From Gemmatimonadota bacterium (GTDB taxonomy: Bacteria; Latescibacterota; UBA2968; UBA8231), in NCBI GenBank assembly GCA_009840005.1, contig VXOR01000103.1, positions 63,814 through 127,813 of the forward strand: a DNA stretch of 64,000 nt, in the 5' to 3' direction. The position numbers and the translations under genes are program-made. Shown here one piece after another: positions 23,979 to 32,971 of the stretch. The notes under the pieces are model-generated. The model searched no databases and was not told the DNA's origin. It saw only the letters and a list, made by a program, of their open reading frames with translations. Positions within the stretch are counted from its first letter, which is position 1. The number at the start of each line of letters is the position of its first letter.

Positions 23979-25792
23979 CCGATCTGAATTTCAAGGGCAA
24001 GGAATTTGTCTATAATCATCACCTTGCCGTACCCTTCCGTCCGCTCGTCCCGGACGAGACCAAGGGCATTGGCCCGGTCGCGCTTGACGGCAACCTGATC
24101 ATTCACGGTGACAACCTACACGCCCTCAAGGCACTTCTGCCGCTCTACGCGGGCAAGGTGGACTGCATCTACATCGATCCGCCCTACAACACCGGTAACG
24201 AAGGCTGGTGCTATAACGACAACGTAAATTCTCCCATGATCAGGGAGTGGCTCAATTCAAATCCGGTAGGGATTGAGGACGGTCTGCGCCACGACAAGTG
24301 GTGTGCAATGATGTGGCCCCGTCTGCGGCTGTTGCATGAGTTGCTTTCGGAAAAAGGCACAATCTGGATTTCCCTCGACGGGAATGAAGTTCATCGCGCA
24401 AAGCTGATGCTAGACGGAATATTCGGCGAGGATCACTATCTGGGTACTCTTGTTTGGGAAAAGTCCGACAGTCCGCGGATGGATGCTCACACCTTCTCCT
24501 CAAGTTATGACTTCATCCTAGCCTACGCCAAGAATCCCAACGAAATGATTTTCCAGCGAATCGAGTTGGAAGAAGAAGAAACTCCCGATCATTACAATCA
24601 GGTCGATGAAGCTGGTCGAACTTATTACCTGAAACCATTGCGAGCGATGGGTGGCCAGGGTGAAACACGTGAAGCGCGTCCAAACCTATTCTATCCTCTG
24701 AAGGCCCCAAGCGGGAACGAGGTTTATCCCAAGCGGCAAGATGGCTCTGACGGTGCTTGGCGATGGAGTCGAGAGAAAGTCGAGCAAGAAGTGGCCAGAA
24801 TCGAGTGGCGAGAAGGCCGAGGCGGATGGACACCTTACTTCCGCATCTATGCCGATACATCTGGCGGGCGGCCGCCTGAAACCATTTGGTATCACAGCGA
24901 GGTCGGCAGTTCCCGGACTGCCAAGGCTCAGATAAAGCAGATATTCGGCGAAGCAGCTTTCGATACCCCCAAGCCGCTCCAACTTGTTTCGCGTGTGGTT
25001 GAGATCGCCGCCGAACCCAATTCTATCATCCTCGACTCCTTTGCTGGATCAGCCACAACCGCTCATGCGGTTTTGGAAGCCAACATGAAAGATAGAGGAA
25101 ATCGCCGCTTCGTCCTTGTCGAGATGGAGGATTACGCAGATCGGCTGACCGCCGAGCGTGTCCGCCGCGTCATCAATGGCTATGACTTCAAGGGAACCCA
25201 GCGAACAGAGCTTCTTCGCACGACTATCACTTATACCCACCTCAAGAAGGCCCACAAGTTGGTGGAAAGCGTTGAGGCCATCAAAAACCTGTACGGCCAC
25301 GAATATGACGCTATCAAGAAGACGATCAAAGACGGCGACCTGATCGTCACTGGCGAGAAATCCGTGCCTGAACATACAGAAGGGCTGGGCGGCACCTTCA
25401 CCTATTACACCCTAGGTGCACCGGTCGAACTGAACAAGGTACTGAGCGGCGAAACGCTGCCCTCCTATTTGGGAATTGGTGCACCCCTGTTCCACATGGC
25501 GACCAACAGTGCCCTCACTCCCGAGACCGTGCGCGAGGCGGACTTCTATCTCGGTGCGACCGAGGACCAGCATGTCTGGCTGATATACAAACCCGATCTC
25601 GACTGGCTGAAGTCACCTGACTCCGCGCTGACACTCACACGTGCCAAGGAATTTGCGGAGACAGTCCCGGACAAGCGCCACCTAGTCTTTGCCTCTACCC
25701 GCTTCGTGAGCCAGAAGATGCTGACCGAGCAGAACATCCTCGTGGAGTTCGTGCCCCTCCCCTACGCGCTCTATCGCATAGACCAGAGCTAA
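23975..25792 (+). CDS. mod: Type III restriction-modification DNA methyltransferase (Mod), N6-adenine
   Basis: 605 residues, within the usual type III Mod range. Catalytic motif IV is IDPPYNTG (about residue 68), and the SAM-binding motif I, DSFAGSATTAHAV (about 353), follows the central target-recognition region. This order is that of beta-class N6-adenine methyltransferases. HGDNLHALKALLP before DPPY is also typical. The start follows GAGGAG. It methylates one strand of an asymmetric site; the specificity cannot be read from the sequence. The res gene starts 4 bases after its stop. The whole cassette lies between 54-bp repeats inside an ABC exporter operon. Confidence 0.88.
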   Translation: MTDLNFKGKEFVYNHHLAVPFRPLVPDETKGIGPVALDGNLIIHGDNLHALKALLPLYAGKVDCIYIDPPYNTGNEGWCYNDNVNSPMIREWLNSNPVGIEDGLRHDKWCAMMWPRLRLLHELLSEKGTIWISLDGNEVHRAKLMLDGIFGEDHYLGTLVWEKSDSPRMDAHTFSSSYDFILAYAKNPNEMIFQRIELEEEETPDHYNQVDEAGRTYYLKPLRAMGGQGETREARPNLFYPLKAPSGNEVYPKRQDGSDGAWRWSREKVEQEVARIEWREGRGGWTPYFRIYADTSGGRPPETIWYHSEVGSSRTAKAQIKQIFGEAAFDTPKPLQLVSRVVEIAAEPNSIILDSFAGSATTAHAVLEANMKDRGNRRFVLVEMEDYADRLTAERVRRVINGYDFKGTQRTELLRTTITYTHLKKAHKLVESVEAIKNLYGHEYDAIKKTIKDGDLIVTGEKSVPEHTEGLGGTFTYYTLGAPVELNKVLSGETLPSYLGIGAPLFHMATNSALTPETVREADFYLGATEDQHVWLIYKPDLDWLKSPDSALTLTRAKEFAETVPDKRHLVFASTRFVSQKMLTEQNILVEFVPLPYALYRIDQS

Positions 25793-25796
25793 TGAC

Positions 25797-28388
25797 ATGT
25801 TTCGCCAACTCGACTACCAGGACCGCGTCCTTACGGCCATTGACGCTCATCTCGACCTTCTGAAGGAGAAAAAGGTCCGCTCCGACCAGATCGTCGCACT
25901 TGCTCTAGAAAACCCCGATCTTGACCTTCCGATCCCGGATTTCGCCAAGGAGGCATGGGAGGCCCTGAAAGCAAACGGCAAACTTCCGGCCTCCCGTGCA
26001 GCGATTCCTTTCTCGCCCCGCATGGACGGATGCGACCGGCCCATACCAAACGCCGTCCTGAAGGTCCCGACGGGCGGCGGCAAGACCTGGCTCGCGATCT
26101 CCGCCGTTTCGCGGATTATGGGCCGCTATCTCAACCGCAACACTGGCTTTGTGCTCTGGATCGTCCCCAACGAAGCGATCTACACCCAGACGCTGAAGCA
26201 TCTGAAGGACCGCCAACATCCTTACCGGCAGGCACTTGATCGCGCCGCCGCTGGCCGGGTGCGGATCATGGAGAAGACCGACCGCCTCAATGCCCGCGAT
26301 GTGGGAATCAATCTCTGCGTCATGCTCTTGATGCTGCAATCCTCGAACCGACAGAACCAGGACTCGCTGAAAATGTTTCAGGATCGCGGCGATGTGCATG
26401 GCTTCTTCCCGCCCGAGGGCGAACAGCAGGCCCACAAGGCGGCACTTGATCAGACACCCAACCTAGACGGCTATAACGACATATTTCCGATGGTAAAGGA
26501 TTCGCTCGGGAACGCCCTGCGGATCATCCGCCCCGTCGTGGTGCTCGACGAGGGGCACCGGGCCATTTCCGATTTGGCGTTTCAGACGCTCTACGGTTTC
26601 AACCCGTGTTTCGTGCTGGAACTCACGGCGACGCCCCAAGACGTACAGCCGCGTGGCGGCAGGAACCCCCGTGCAGGCCGATACGCGAATGTTCTGGTCG
26701 AAGTGACGGGGCGCGATCTGGATCGTGAGGGCATGATCAAGATGCCTCTCAATCTCGATCCCCGGCAGGGCAATGACTGGAAGGCGACCTTGAACGCCGC
26801 TGTCGCCAAACTCTGCGATCTCGGCAATGAGGCTCGGAAGCTTCAGACCAACACGGGGCGCTACATTCGGCCCATCATGCTGATACAGGTGGAGCGCACC
26901 GGCGCGGACCAACGCGAAAGCGGGCAGATCCATGCGGAGGACGTGAAGGACTGGCTTCTAACGGCGGGCTTTGACGAGGCGGAAATCGCAATCAAGACGG
27001 CTGAACAGAACGACCTGAACCAGCCAGAAAACCAGAATCTTCTGTCGCCAACGAACCGCGTCCGCTTCATCATCACTAAGCAGGCGCTTCAAGAAGGCTG
27101 GGACTGTCCCTTCGCCTATCTACTTTGTGCCTTGGCCGCCAGTTCCGACCTGAAGGCTATTACCCAGCTCGTAGGGCGAATTCTTCGTCAGCCGGGTGCG
27201 ATCAAGACCGAGGTGACGGCACTGGACGAATGCCACGTCATAACCCATCGCACTGATACCGCAAAAGTCGTGGAGGCTGTCAAGAATGGTCTTGAGAAAG
27301 ATGGTCTCGGCGATATGGTCTTACAGGTCTCCCAAGACGACACGTCAGGAGGCGGGCGGGTGGCAAGGAAGATAGATCGGCGGCCGGCTTTCGCTTCGAC
27401 GGAAATCTATCTGCCCAAGGTCATGATTGTGGACGGAGCCGAGGTGCGCGACCTAGACTATGAAACTGATATGTTGTCGTGCATTGACTGGCGAGGCTAC
27501 GACCCGAAGGACATCTCGGCCCGTATTCCCGACAATGCCCAAGCTGCCGAGAGCCAACTTCAGCGCATCAAACTCAGCGATGACGGGGACGAATTGTTCG
27601 TCGGTGAGACGGTCGCTGAGAATGCCGAGACTCTCGCCCTTGACCCCGCGTATGCCGTTAGGATGATATCGGATATTGTGCCCAACCCATTCGTCGGGCG
27701 GGAAATCGTTGGCAAGCTCTTGTCTGCCCTAGAGGCACGCGGCTTCGATGAGGTCAAACTTGGTGGGCTTGCCAGTCTGATCATTGAGGAACTGCGCAAG
27801 GGATTGGATACCGAGCGCACCGTGCGAGCCGAAGCCTTGTTCAAGGCGGAGGTGAAGGGGGGCCGGATTCAGTTCCGACTGCGTCTTGACGGTCGCAATT
27901 GGCGCATGCCGTTTATCACGGAGACGATGGAGCCCGAGAATGCCCGTCAGCTTGTGAGCACGACAGGGGGGCCGTTGGAAAAGAGCCTCTTCGCGCCGAT
28001 GTACGAAAACGAATTGAACCAAGACGAGCGCGATGTTGCGATCTACCTAGACAGTGAAGACGCACTCTCATGGTGGCATCGCAATGTTGCGCGTACTCAG
28101 TACGGTATTCAGGCTTGGAAGAAGGCCAAAATCTATCCCGACTTCATCTTCGCCGTTCGAGGTAAAGGCGTCACTGTCCTTGAGACCAAAGGCGACCATC
28201 TCGACAATCTCGATACGGCCTATAAACGTGAAGTCTTATCCTTCCTGTCCGACAACTTCGGTTGGAACGATTTTACCCCAGCCGGCGAGCTGGAGCTTAT
28301 CCAAAGCAACGGCGAGACGGTGCAAGGCACTCTGATCCTGATGAGCGAATGGAGGACCAAGCTGCCGGAGTATTTGAGAAGGGGTTGA
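25797..28388 (+). CDS. res: Type III restriction enzyme (Res), DEAD-box helicase/translocase with endonuclease domain
   Basis: 863 residues. Superfamily 2 motifs: I PTGGGKTW (about 92), II VVLDEGHRA (about 248), III LTATP (about 277) and VI QLVGRILRQPG (about 457). The C-terminal nuclease of PD-(D/E)xK type is visible as YPDFIFAV ... VTVLETKGDHL (about residues 780-798). It works with Mod, translocating or diffusing along DNA and cutting near unmethylated sites. All motifs look intact, so the system may be active. It ends just 12 bases before the right 54-bp repeat. Confidence 0.88.
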   Translation: MFRQLDYQDRVLTAIDAHLDLLKEKKVRSDQIVALALENPDLDLPIPDFAKEAWEALKANGKLPASRAAIPFSPRMDGCDRPIPNAVLKVPTGGGKTWLAISAVSRIMGRYLNRNTGFVLWIVPNEAIYTQTLKHLKDRQHPYRQALDRAAAGRVRIMEKTDRLNARDVGINLCVMLLMLQSSNRQNQDSLKMFQDRGDVHGFFPPEGEQQAHKAALDQTPNLDGYNDIFPMVKDSLGNALRIIRPVVVLDEGHRAISDLAFQTLYGFNPCFVLELTATPQDVQPRGGRNPRAGRYANVLVEVTGRDLDREGMIKMPLNLDPRQGNDWKATLNAAVAKLCDLGNEARKLQTNTGRYIRPIMLIQVERTGADQRESGQIHAEDVKDWLLTAGFDEAEIAIKTAEQNDLNQPENQNLLSPTNRVRFIITKQALQEGWDCPFAYLLCALAASSDLKAITQLVGRILRQPGAIKTEVTALDECHVITHRTDTAKVVEAVKNGLEKDGLGDMVLQVSQDDTSGGGRVARKIDRRPAFASTEIYLPKVMIVDGAEVRDLDYETDMLSCIDWRGYDPKDISARIPDNAQAAESQLQRIKLSDDGDELFVGETVAENAETLALDPAYAVRMISDIVPNPFVGREIVGKLLSALEARGFDEVKLGGLASLIIEELRKGLDTERTVRAEALFKAEVKGGRIQFRLRLDGRNWRMPFITETMEPENARQLVSTTGGPLEKSLFAPMYENELNQDERDVAIYLDSEDALSWWHRNVARTQYGIQAWKKAKIYPDFIFAVRGKGVTVLETKGDHLDNLDTAYKREVLSFLSDNFGWNDFTPAGELELIQSNGETVQGTLILMSEWRTKLPEYLRRG

Positions 28389-28400
28389 CAAGGACGCATA

Positions 28401-28454
28401 TAATGCCGCCGATCATCCGCGACGAGCAAGAAATCGACAAAAAATCCATCGACC
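28401..28454. repeat. 54-bp direct repeat, right copy (intact 5' end of the ABC partner gene)
   Basis: The intact copy of the repeat at 23788-23841, beginning at TAATG. The bases before it belong to the inserted cassette: the native ribosome binding site inside the first ABC gene has been lost and AAGGA at 28390-28394 now stands in its place. Confidence 0.9.
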
Positions 28455-30181
28455 TCCGCCTGATGGCTAGGCTGTTGGGTTTCTTGCGGCCCTACTGGCC
28501 TTGGGCGGCCTCGACGTTGTTGCTCATCCTCGCAGCCTCGCTGGCCCGCCAAGCCGGTCCCGTGCTGACCAAAATAGCCGTTGACGAACACATCGTACCC
28601 GGCGACTTGGACGGCCTAGGCACCCTCGTCCTGCTCTTCGCCGCGCTGTTGGTCGCTCAATTCGCCATTGGCTACGCTCAGAGCTGGATCACTAGCATGG
28701 TCGGCCAGTGGACCATGCGCGACGTGCGCTTGAACATTTTCACCCGCCTACAGGGCCTACCGCTCAAATTTTTCGACCGCACTCCCATCGGCCGGCTGAT
28801 GGCGCGCAATACCAGCGATGTCGATGCGCTCAACGAATTCTTCACCTACGGCGCGGTCTCCTTAGTAACCGAAGCCGTCACCATCGCCTCTATTCTGTTT
28901 TACATCTTCTGCTATCTCGATGTCGAGCTGGGCCTGCTCACCTGCGCCTTTTTGCCCGTGGCCTTTGCCGCCACCCTGTGGCTACAAAACCGCACCTTCC
29001 ATGCCTTCCGCCAAGCCCGCACCCGCTTTGCCCGCTTCAGCGCCGATTTGCAGGAAACCTTGTCGGGTATAGAAGTAGTAAAACTGTTCAACTGCGAGCC
29101 GCGCAGCGCCCGTCGCTTTAATGAGGGCACTGACGAATACCTCGACGCCCGCTTAGTGCGCACCCTGTATCACTCGGCTTACTTCCCCTTTATGGAATTG
29201 TGCGGTGCCGCCCTGATGGCGCTGGTGCTATGGTACGGCGTCGGCCAAGTGCTGCGCGAGGAAATCGCTTGGGGCGTTTTGGTGGCCATGCTGCAATACG
29301 TGCCCCGCTTCTTCATGCCCATCCGCAACCTCGCCGAGGAATACGCCACCGTGCAGGTAGCCATGGCTTCCTCCGAGCGCATCTTTGAACTGATCGACGC
29401 CGAGCCAGAGCCAGTCGGCGGTCCCGTGCGCCAAGAGCGCATCGCCGGGGCCATTGAATTCCGCCACGTGTGGTTTGCTTATGAAGGCGAAGAGTGGGTT
29501 CTGCGCGACGTCTCTTTCTGCGCCGAGCCGGGCCAGAGCTTGGCGCTAGTCGGGGCCACCGGCTCGGGCAAGACTACCATCATCAGCTTGCTGTGCCGCT
29601 TTTACGAGATTCAACGCGGGCAGATCTTGGTCGATGGCATCGACATCCGCGAGTGGAATGTGGAAGCGCTGCGGCGGCGTTTCGGTCTGGTGCAGCAGGA
29701 CGTCTTTCTCTTCGCTGGCGACATTGCCAGCAACATCCGTTTCGGTGCTCCCAAGCTGTCGAACGCATCCGTCGCGCAGGTGGCTCGCTATGTCAACGCC
29801 GACCGCTTTATCGACCGTCTGCCCAGTACCTACCAGCACGACGTGCAAGAGCGCGGCGCATCCCTGTCTGCCGGTCAGCGCCAGCTTTTGTCCCTCGCCC
29901 GCGCCCTAGCCGCCGACCCGGACATTCTGGTACTAGACGAAGCGACCGCCCACATCGACACTGAGACCGAAGGCTGGATCCAAGACGCGGTGGAAAAACT
30001 GATGCGCGACCGCACTTCCATCGTCATTGCCCATCGCCTGTCCACCATCCGCAGCGCCGACAAAATTTTAGTGTTGCACCGAGGCCAGTTGCGCGAAGAG
30101 GGCCGCCACGAAGAACTGCTAGCCCGAGACGGCATCTACGCCCGCCTACATCAATTGCAATACAACGAAGCGCTCACCTAG
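28403..30181 (+). CDS. ABC exporter half-transporter, catalytic subunit of a heterodimer
   Basis: 592 residues from ATG 28403; the frame runs further upstream inside res, but the repeat marks the true start. Six-helix membrane domain, then Walker A GATGSGKTT, signature LSAGQRQ, Walker B ILVLDEATAHID with the catalytic Glu, and switch His in IAHRLS. The non-consensus LSAGQ signature together with an intact Glu is the complement of the degenerate first half, as in TM288, LmrD or BmrD. The two halves form one exporter for drugs, lipids or peptides; the substrate is unknown. Expression now depends on read-through from the R-M cassette or on a promoter within it. Confidence 0.88.
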   Translation: MPPIIRDEQEIDKKSIDLRLMARLLGFLRPYWPWAASTLLLILAASLARQAGPVLTKIAVDEHIVPGDLDGLGTLVLLFAALLVAQFAIGYAQSWITSMVGQWTMRDVRLNIFTRLQGLPLKFFDRTPIGRLMARNTSDVDALNEFFTYGAVSLVTEAVTIASILFYIFCYLDVELGLLTCAFLPVAFAATLWLQNRTFHAFRQARTRFARFSADLQETLSGIEVVKLFNCEPRSARRFNEGTDEYLDARLVRTLYHSAYFPFMELCGAALMALVLWYGVGQVLREEIAWGVLVAMLQYVPRFFMPIRNLAEEYATVQVAMASSERIFELIDAEPEPVGGPVRQERIAGAIEFRHVWFAYEGEEWVLRDVSFCAEPGQSLALVGATGSGKTTIISLLCRFYEIQRGQILVDGIDIREWNVEALRRRFGLVQQDVFLFAGDIASNIRFGAPKLSNASVAQVARYVNADRFIDRLPSTYQHDVQERGASLSAGQRQLLSLARALAADPDILVLDEATAHIDTETEGWIQDAVEKLMRDRTSIVIAHRLSTIRSADKILVLHRGQLREEGRHEELLARDGIYARLHQLQYNEALT

Positions 30182-30202
30182 CTCTCAACGAAGAAAAGAC
30201 CT

Positions 30203-30712
30203 ATGGCCACTTACTATCCTGCCATCACCTCCGACCAAGCCGAACTGATCCGCAACGCGCCGTTGTTTTTCGTCGCCTCTGCCGATCCCGCGCTCGCGCC
30301 CGGTCCCGAAGGCATTGGCCCGGTAAACCTCTCGCCCAAGGGCGGCGCACCGCTCCACGTGATTGATCCCAACCGAGTGGCCTTTCTCGACTACTTGGGC
30401 AGCGGCAATGAAACGGCGCGTCATGCGATAGCCGGTGGCCCGATCACCGTTATGGTCTGCTCTTTTGAAGGGGAGGACGCCGGCATCATCCGCCTCTATG
30501 GCAAAGCCACGGTCACCCCGCTCGCAGAATCGCCCCACGCCGCCTTGCTCCTGCAAACAGAGTCCGAACACCTGCGCACCAAACGCCAAGTAATCGAAGT
30601 GGAAGTCGAACTGACCGGCACTAGTTGCGGCTACGGCGTCCCGGTAATGGAATTAGTCCGCGAGCGCCGCGTCGAAGACCGAGGCCGCCGCTACAAGGAC
30701 CGCAAAAAATAA
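30203..30712 (+). CDS. Pyridoxamine 5'-phosphate oxidase (FMN-binding split barrel) family protein
   Basis: 169 residues. ITSDQAELIRNAPLFFVASADP, GPVNLSPKGGAPLHVIDPNRVAFLDYLGSGNET and MVCSFEGEDAGIIRLYGKATV are the pattern of PNPOx-like flavin split-barrel proteins. Members bind FMN, F420 or haem; the function of this branch is not settled. It starts 21 bases after the exporter gene and may be part of its operon. Its last 98 bases reappear, broken in two, at 38075-38153 and 38829-38857. Confidence 0.8.
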   Translation: MATYYPAITSDQAELIRNAPLFFVASADPALAPGPEGIGPVNLSPKGGAPLHVIDPNRVAFLDYLGSGNETARHAIAGGPITVMVCSFEGEDAGIIRLYGKATVTPLAESPHAALLLQTESEHLRTKRQVIEVEVELTGTSCGYGVPVMELVRERRVEDRGRRYKDRKK

Positions 30713-30724
30713 ACCGACGCGGCT
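30615..30724. repeat. PNPOx 3' end, intact copy of a repeat shared with 38075-38153 and 38829-38857
   Basis: Bases 30615-30693 match 38075-38153 at 73 of 79 positions, and 30696-30724 match 38829-38857 at 27 of 29. The intact copy includes the gene stop at 30710-30712 and 12 bases beyond it. Confidence 0.85.
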
Positions 30725-30733
30725 GGAAAAATC

Positions 30734-31543
30734 CTAGGGAGAGAGCATTTCGGCAATCTCATCGAGGTACTCTTTAAGGGACAAGCTGTGGTTTCTTGCC
30801 AAAATCGCTAGCGTATCAATTTTTGTCCGTTCCCCCTTTTCGATCCTTCGCACATGGCGTTCAGAAAGCCCTCGTATCTCGGCTTGTTTAAGCCCGTACT
30901 GCTTGCGCAATGCGGCAACGGCCTCTCCGAATCGGAGGTCGTACATCAGTTTTTCCCGATCCTTTTTCTCACGCCATGTTTCGTCTTTTAGGTAGCGAAT
31001 AGCATCTAGGTCAATGTGTACATCAACCTCAGGCCAGTGCATATAACTGCCTTCACTGGAGATAGTAAATGAAGAACGCTGTTGGGATGGAATCCGCTCT
31101 AGTGCGGGCATTTCTACAAAACCCACTCTGAATAAGGTATGATCACACGCCATAACAAAGAGTTCCTCACCTACGATCTGTGCATCGGCAATGAGTTGAT
31201 CGGGACATCCAAGGCTCCAAGCCGTTAGCACGCGCTTTGGCACATCCTTAGTCGAATGCACGAGAATATTTCGGCTGCTTTTGAGTTTTGCCTCGTAAAG
31301 CATCTGCGGCAAAAACTGAGCGTTGTGGTCTTCGCGGACGAAAAGGGTCCGAAGATGGTTTCGATGATTGGCAGCACGGACAAACTTACTTACCGTAGGA
31401 AGATCGGCGACAGAAGTTAATACGAAAATATTCCGGGCGTTCACCTCGCTCTCATCCGATCTAAAAACGGTAAAAGAGGGCGGAATGATGTCATAGCTAA
31501 ATAGGTCTTGAGCCCAGACAGTCATTTCAGCAGTCTTTGCCAT
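30734..31543 (-). CDS. DUF2442-like protein with C-terminal HTH, partner of DUF4160
   Basis: 269 residues. A segment at ~165-190 (SEGSYMHWPEVDVHIDLDAIRYL) resembles DUF2442 proteins, and the C-terminus (~205-265: RFGEAVAALRKQYGLKQAEIRGLSERHVRRIEKGERTKIDTLAILA) is an XRE-type helix-turn-helix. The N-terminal ~150 residues are not recognised. DUF4160-DUF2442 pairs are common and resemble TA modules; here the DUF2442 partner is much longer than usual. It lies 10 bases downstream of the DUF4160 gene. It is likely self-regulating through the HTH and the inverted repeat upstream. Confidence 0.55.
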   Translation of the reverse strand: MAKTAEMTVWAQDLFSYDIIPPSFTVFRSDESEVNARNIFVLTSVADLPTVSKFVRAANHRNHLRTLFVREDHNAQFLPQMLYEAKLKSSRNILVHSTKDVPKRVLTAWSLGCPDQLIADAQIVGEELFVMACDHTLFRVGFVEMPALERIPSQQRSSFTISSEGSYMHWPEVDVHIDLDAIRYLKDETWREKKDREKLMYDLRFGEAVAALRKQYGLKQAEIRGLSERHVRRIEKGERTKIDTLAILARNHSLSLKEYLDEIAEMLSP

Positions 31544-31553
31544 TTTTAGCTCC

Positions 31554-31823
31554 TTATATCACTTTGGCTTCCCACTCGGCATAAAGTGCGTCTCTATGCT
31601 CAAGCACTAGACGTAACAGTTCCCTCCGCTCTTTGCTCGAAGGGCCTAATCCTGAAGGGGGAAATTTCACATTAAAAACTAGATTCCTGCGTTTACACGC
31701 ACCAAAAAAGACGCGTATCTCCCATTTGTCCGGTTTGCGAGCGTGAAAATGAGGAGGCTCGTGATCTGAGGAATTGAACCATAATTCTAGGCCTGCCAAT
31801 TGAAAGCATTCCAACTTTCCCAA
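31554..31823 (-). CDS. DUF4160 domain protein
   Basis: 89 residues. LAGLELWFNSSDHEPPHFHARKPDKWEIRVFF carries the HxPPHFHA core of DUF4160. The protein pairs with the downstream DUF2442/HTH protein, the usual genomic partner. Toxin function is a guess from that pairing. An inverted repeat lies about 40-80 bases upstream of its start. Confidence 0.7.
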   Translation of the reverse strand: MGKLECFQLAGLELWFNSSDHEPPHFHARKPDKWEIRVFFGACKRRNLVFNVKFPPSGLGPSSKERRELLRLVLEHRDALYAEWEAKVI

Positions 31824-31862
31824 AAGATGGCTCCTTGCTCTCTACCAGAGAACATATCCAAA

Positions 31863-31905
31863 ACCGGACAATAAATCAATTATTCATAAATAAAAAATGT
31901 CCGGT
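31863..31905 (-). promoter_or_regulatory. Inverted repeat upstream of the DUF4160 gene (candidate operator)
   Basis: ACCGGACA (31863-31870) and TGTCCGGT (31898-31905) are perfect 8-bp inverted arms around a 27-base, almost pure A/T spacer that could hold a -10 box. Placed upstream of a gene pair encoding an HTH protein, it is a reasonable autoregulatory site. Confidence 0.4.
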
Positions 31906-31959
31906 ATATAACCGTCGTGCTCTCGTTCAGGACGCAGCCTAGCATGCTCCAAGCCCAGC

Positions 31960-31983
31960 ACTGACAGACACCTCTGTGTCAGT
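31960..31983. other. Small hairpin between the DUF4160 pair and the SDR gene
   Basis: ACTGACA (31960-31966) and TGTCAGT (31977-31983) are perfect 7-bp arms with a 10-base loop. There is no T-run, so it is not a classic terminator. The rest of the 218-base gap (31824-32041) holds nothing else that can be recognised beyond the operator-like repeat. Confidence 0.3.
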
Positions 31984-32041
31984 TCATCTACACTGTCTCA
32001 CACTGACCAGCCCATGCTGCCTAATTGCATCCATCATCTGT

Positions 32042-32842
32042 TCAGTCCAGGACCATGCCGCCGCTGACGTTTATCGTCTGGCCGGTGACGTTGCGCGCCT
32101 CGTCGGAAGCGAGGAAGGCGACCATGTTGCCGATGTCCTCAGACGTCTGTTCCCGCTGCATTGGCGTCGAGTTGGCGATGAACAGGTCGAACACCTCGCG
32201 GGCGCTTTTGCCGGCATAGGTGGGATCTACCTCGGCGATCTTCGGTGCCAGCGTGTGCCAGAAGTTGGTCCACACAAACCCGGGGCATACGGCGTTTACG
32301 GTGATGTTGTGCGGCCCCAGGTCCTTGGCGGTTAGCCGCGTGAGGCTGAGCATCGCGTTCTTGGCGGCCGCGTAGGTCGGCAGGAAGGTCGGGTCGCGTT
32401 TGGCCGCGGCAGAAGAGATGTTGATGATCTTGCCGTAGCGGCGCTCGATCATGTGCGGAGCGATCGCCTTGCAGAGGAAGAAGGGGCCCTTGACGTGTAT
32501 GTCGTAGTTGCTGTCCCATTCCTCGCCGGTGAAGTTGGTGAACGGAGCGCCGACGATGGTACCGAAGTGGCCGGCGTTGTTGACGAGGATGTCGATGGCG
32601 CCGAAGCGCTCGATCGCCTGCGCGACGAGGTCCTGGCAGGCGGATTCATCCGTTATGTCGGCGGCGATGGCGACCGCGACGGCCCCTTCGCTCTTGAGTT
32701 GGTCGGCGGTGGCCTGCGCCCTGTCGCCGTCAATGTCGGTCGCCACGATGGCCGCCCCCTCGCGCGTCAGGCATTTCGCTATGCCGAGGCCCATGCCGCC
32801 CCCGGCACCGGTGACGATGGCTGTCCTGTCTTTGAGTCGCAT
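32042..32842 (-). CDS. Short-chain dehydrogenase/reductase (SDR), FabG-like
   Basis: 266 residues. Cofactor motif TGAGGGMGLGIAK, NNAGHFG, the catalytic Ser in INISSAAAKRD, and YAAAKNAM with the catalytic Tyr and Lys define a classical SDR. Asp in VATDIDGDRAQ after strand 2 suggests NAD(H). AGGAGA precedes the start. Substrate unknown. It is in a small group of oxidoreductases (aldo/keto reductase, Gfo/Idh protein) and probably acts on sugars or polyols. Confidence 0.85.
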   Translation of the reverse strand: MRLKDRTAIVTGAGGGMGLGIAKCLTREGAAIVATDIDGDRAQATADQLKSEGAVAVAIAADITDESACQDLVAQAIERFGAIDILVNNAGHFGTIVGAPFTNFTGEEWDSNYDIHVKGPFFLCKAIAPHMIERRYGKIINISSAAAKRDPTFLPTYAAAKNAMLSLTRLTAKDLGPHNITVNAVCPGFVWTNFWHTLAPKIAEVDPTYAGKSAREVFDLFIANSTPMQREQTSEDIGNMVAFLASDEARNVTGQTINVSGGMVLD

Positions 32843-32971
32843 GCTGATCTCTCCTGTTTTTTTGGAATGTATAGGAAAATAAAGGCGGAATGAAGATCAC
32901 TGCGCCGTGTACCCGACCCTCGGAGGTTGCGGCGTGCGCCTGAGAGTTGATGTCCCTACTAAGGGCGGCGG

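Noticed and set aside
28262..28402. N-terminal extension of the second ABC exporter gene into res
   Set aside because: The 54-bp repeat and the homologous start MPPIIRDEQEIDKK show that translation begins at 28403.
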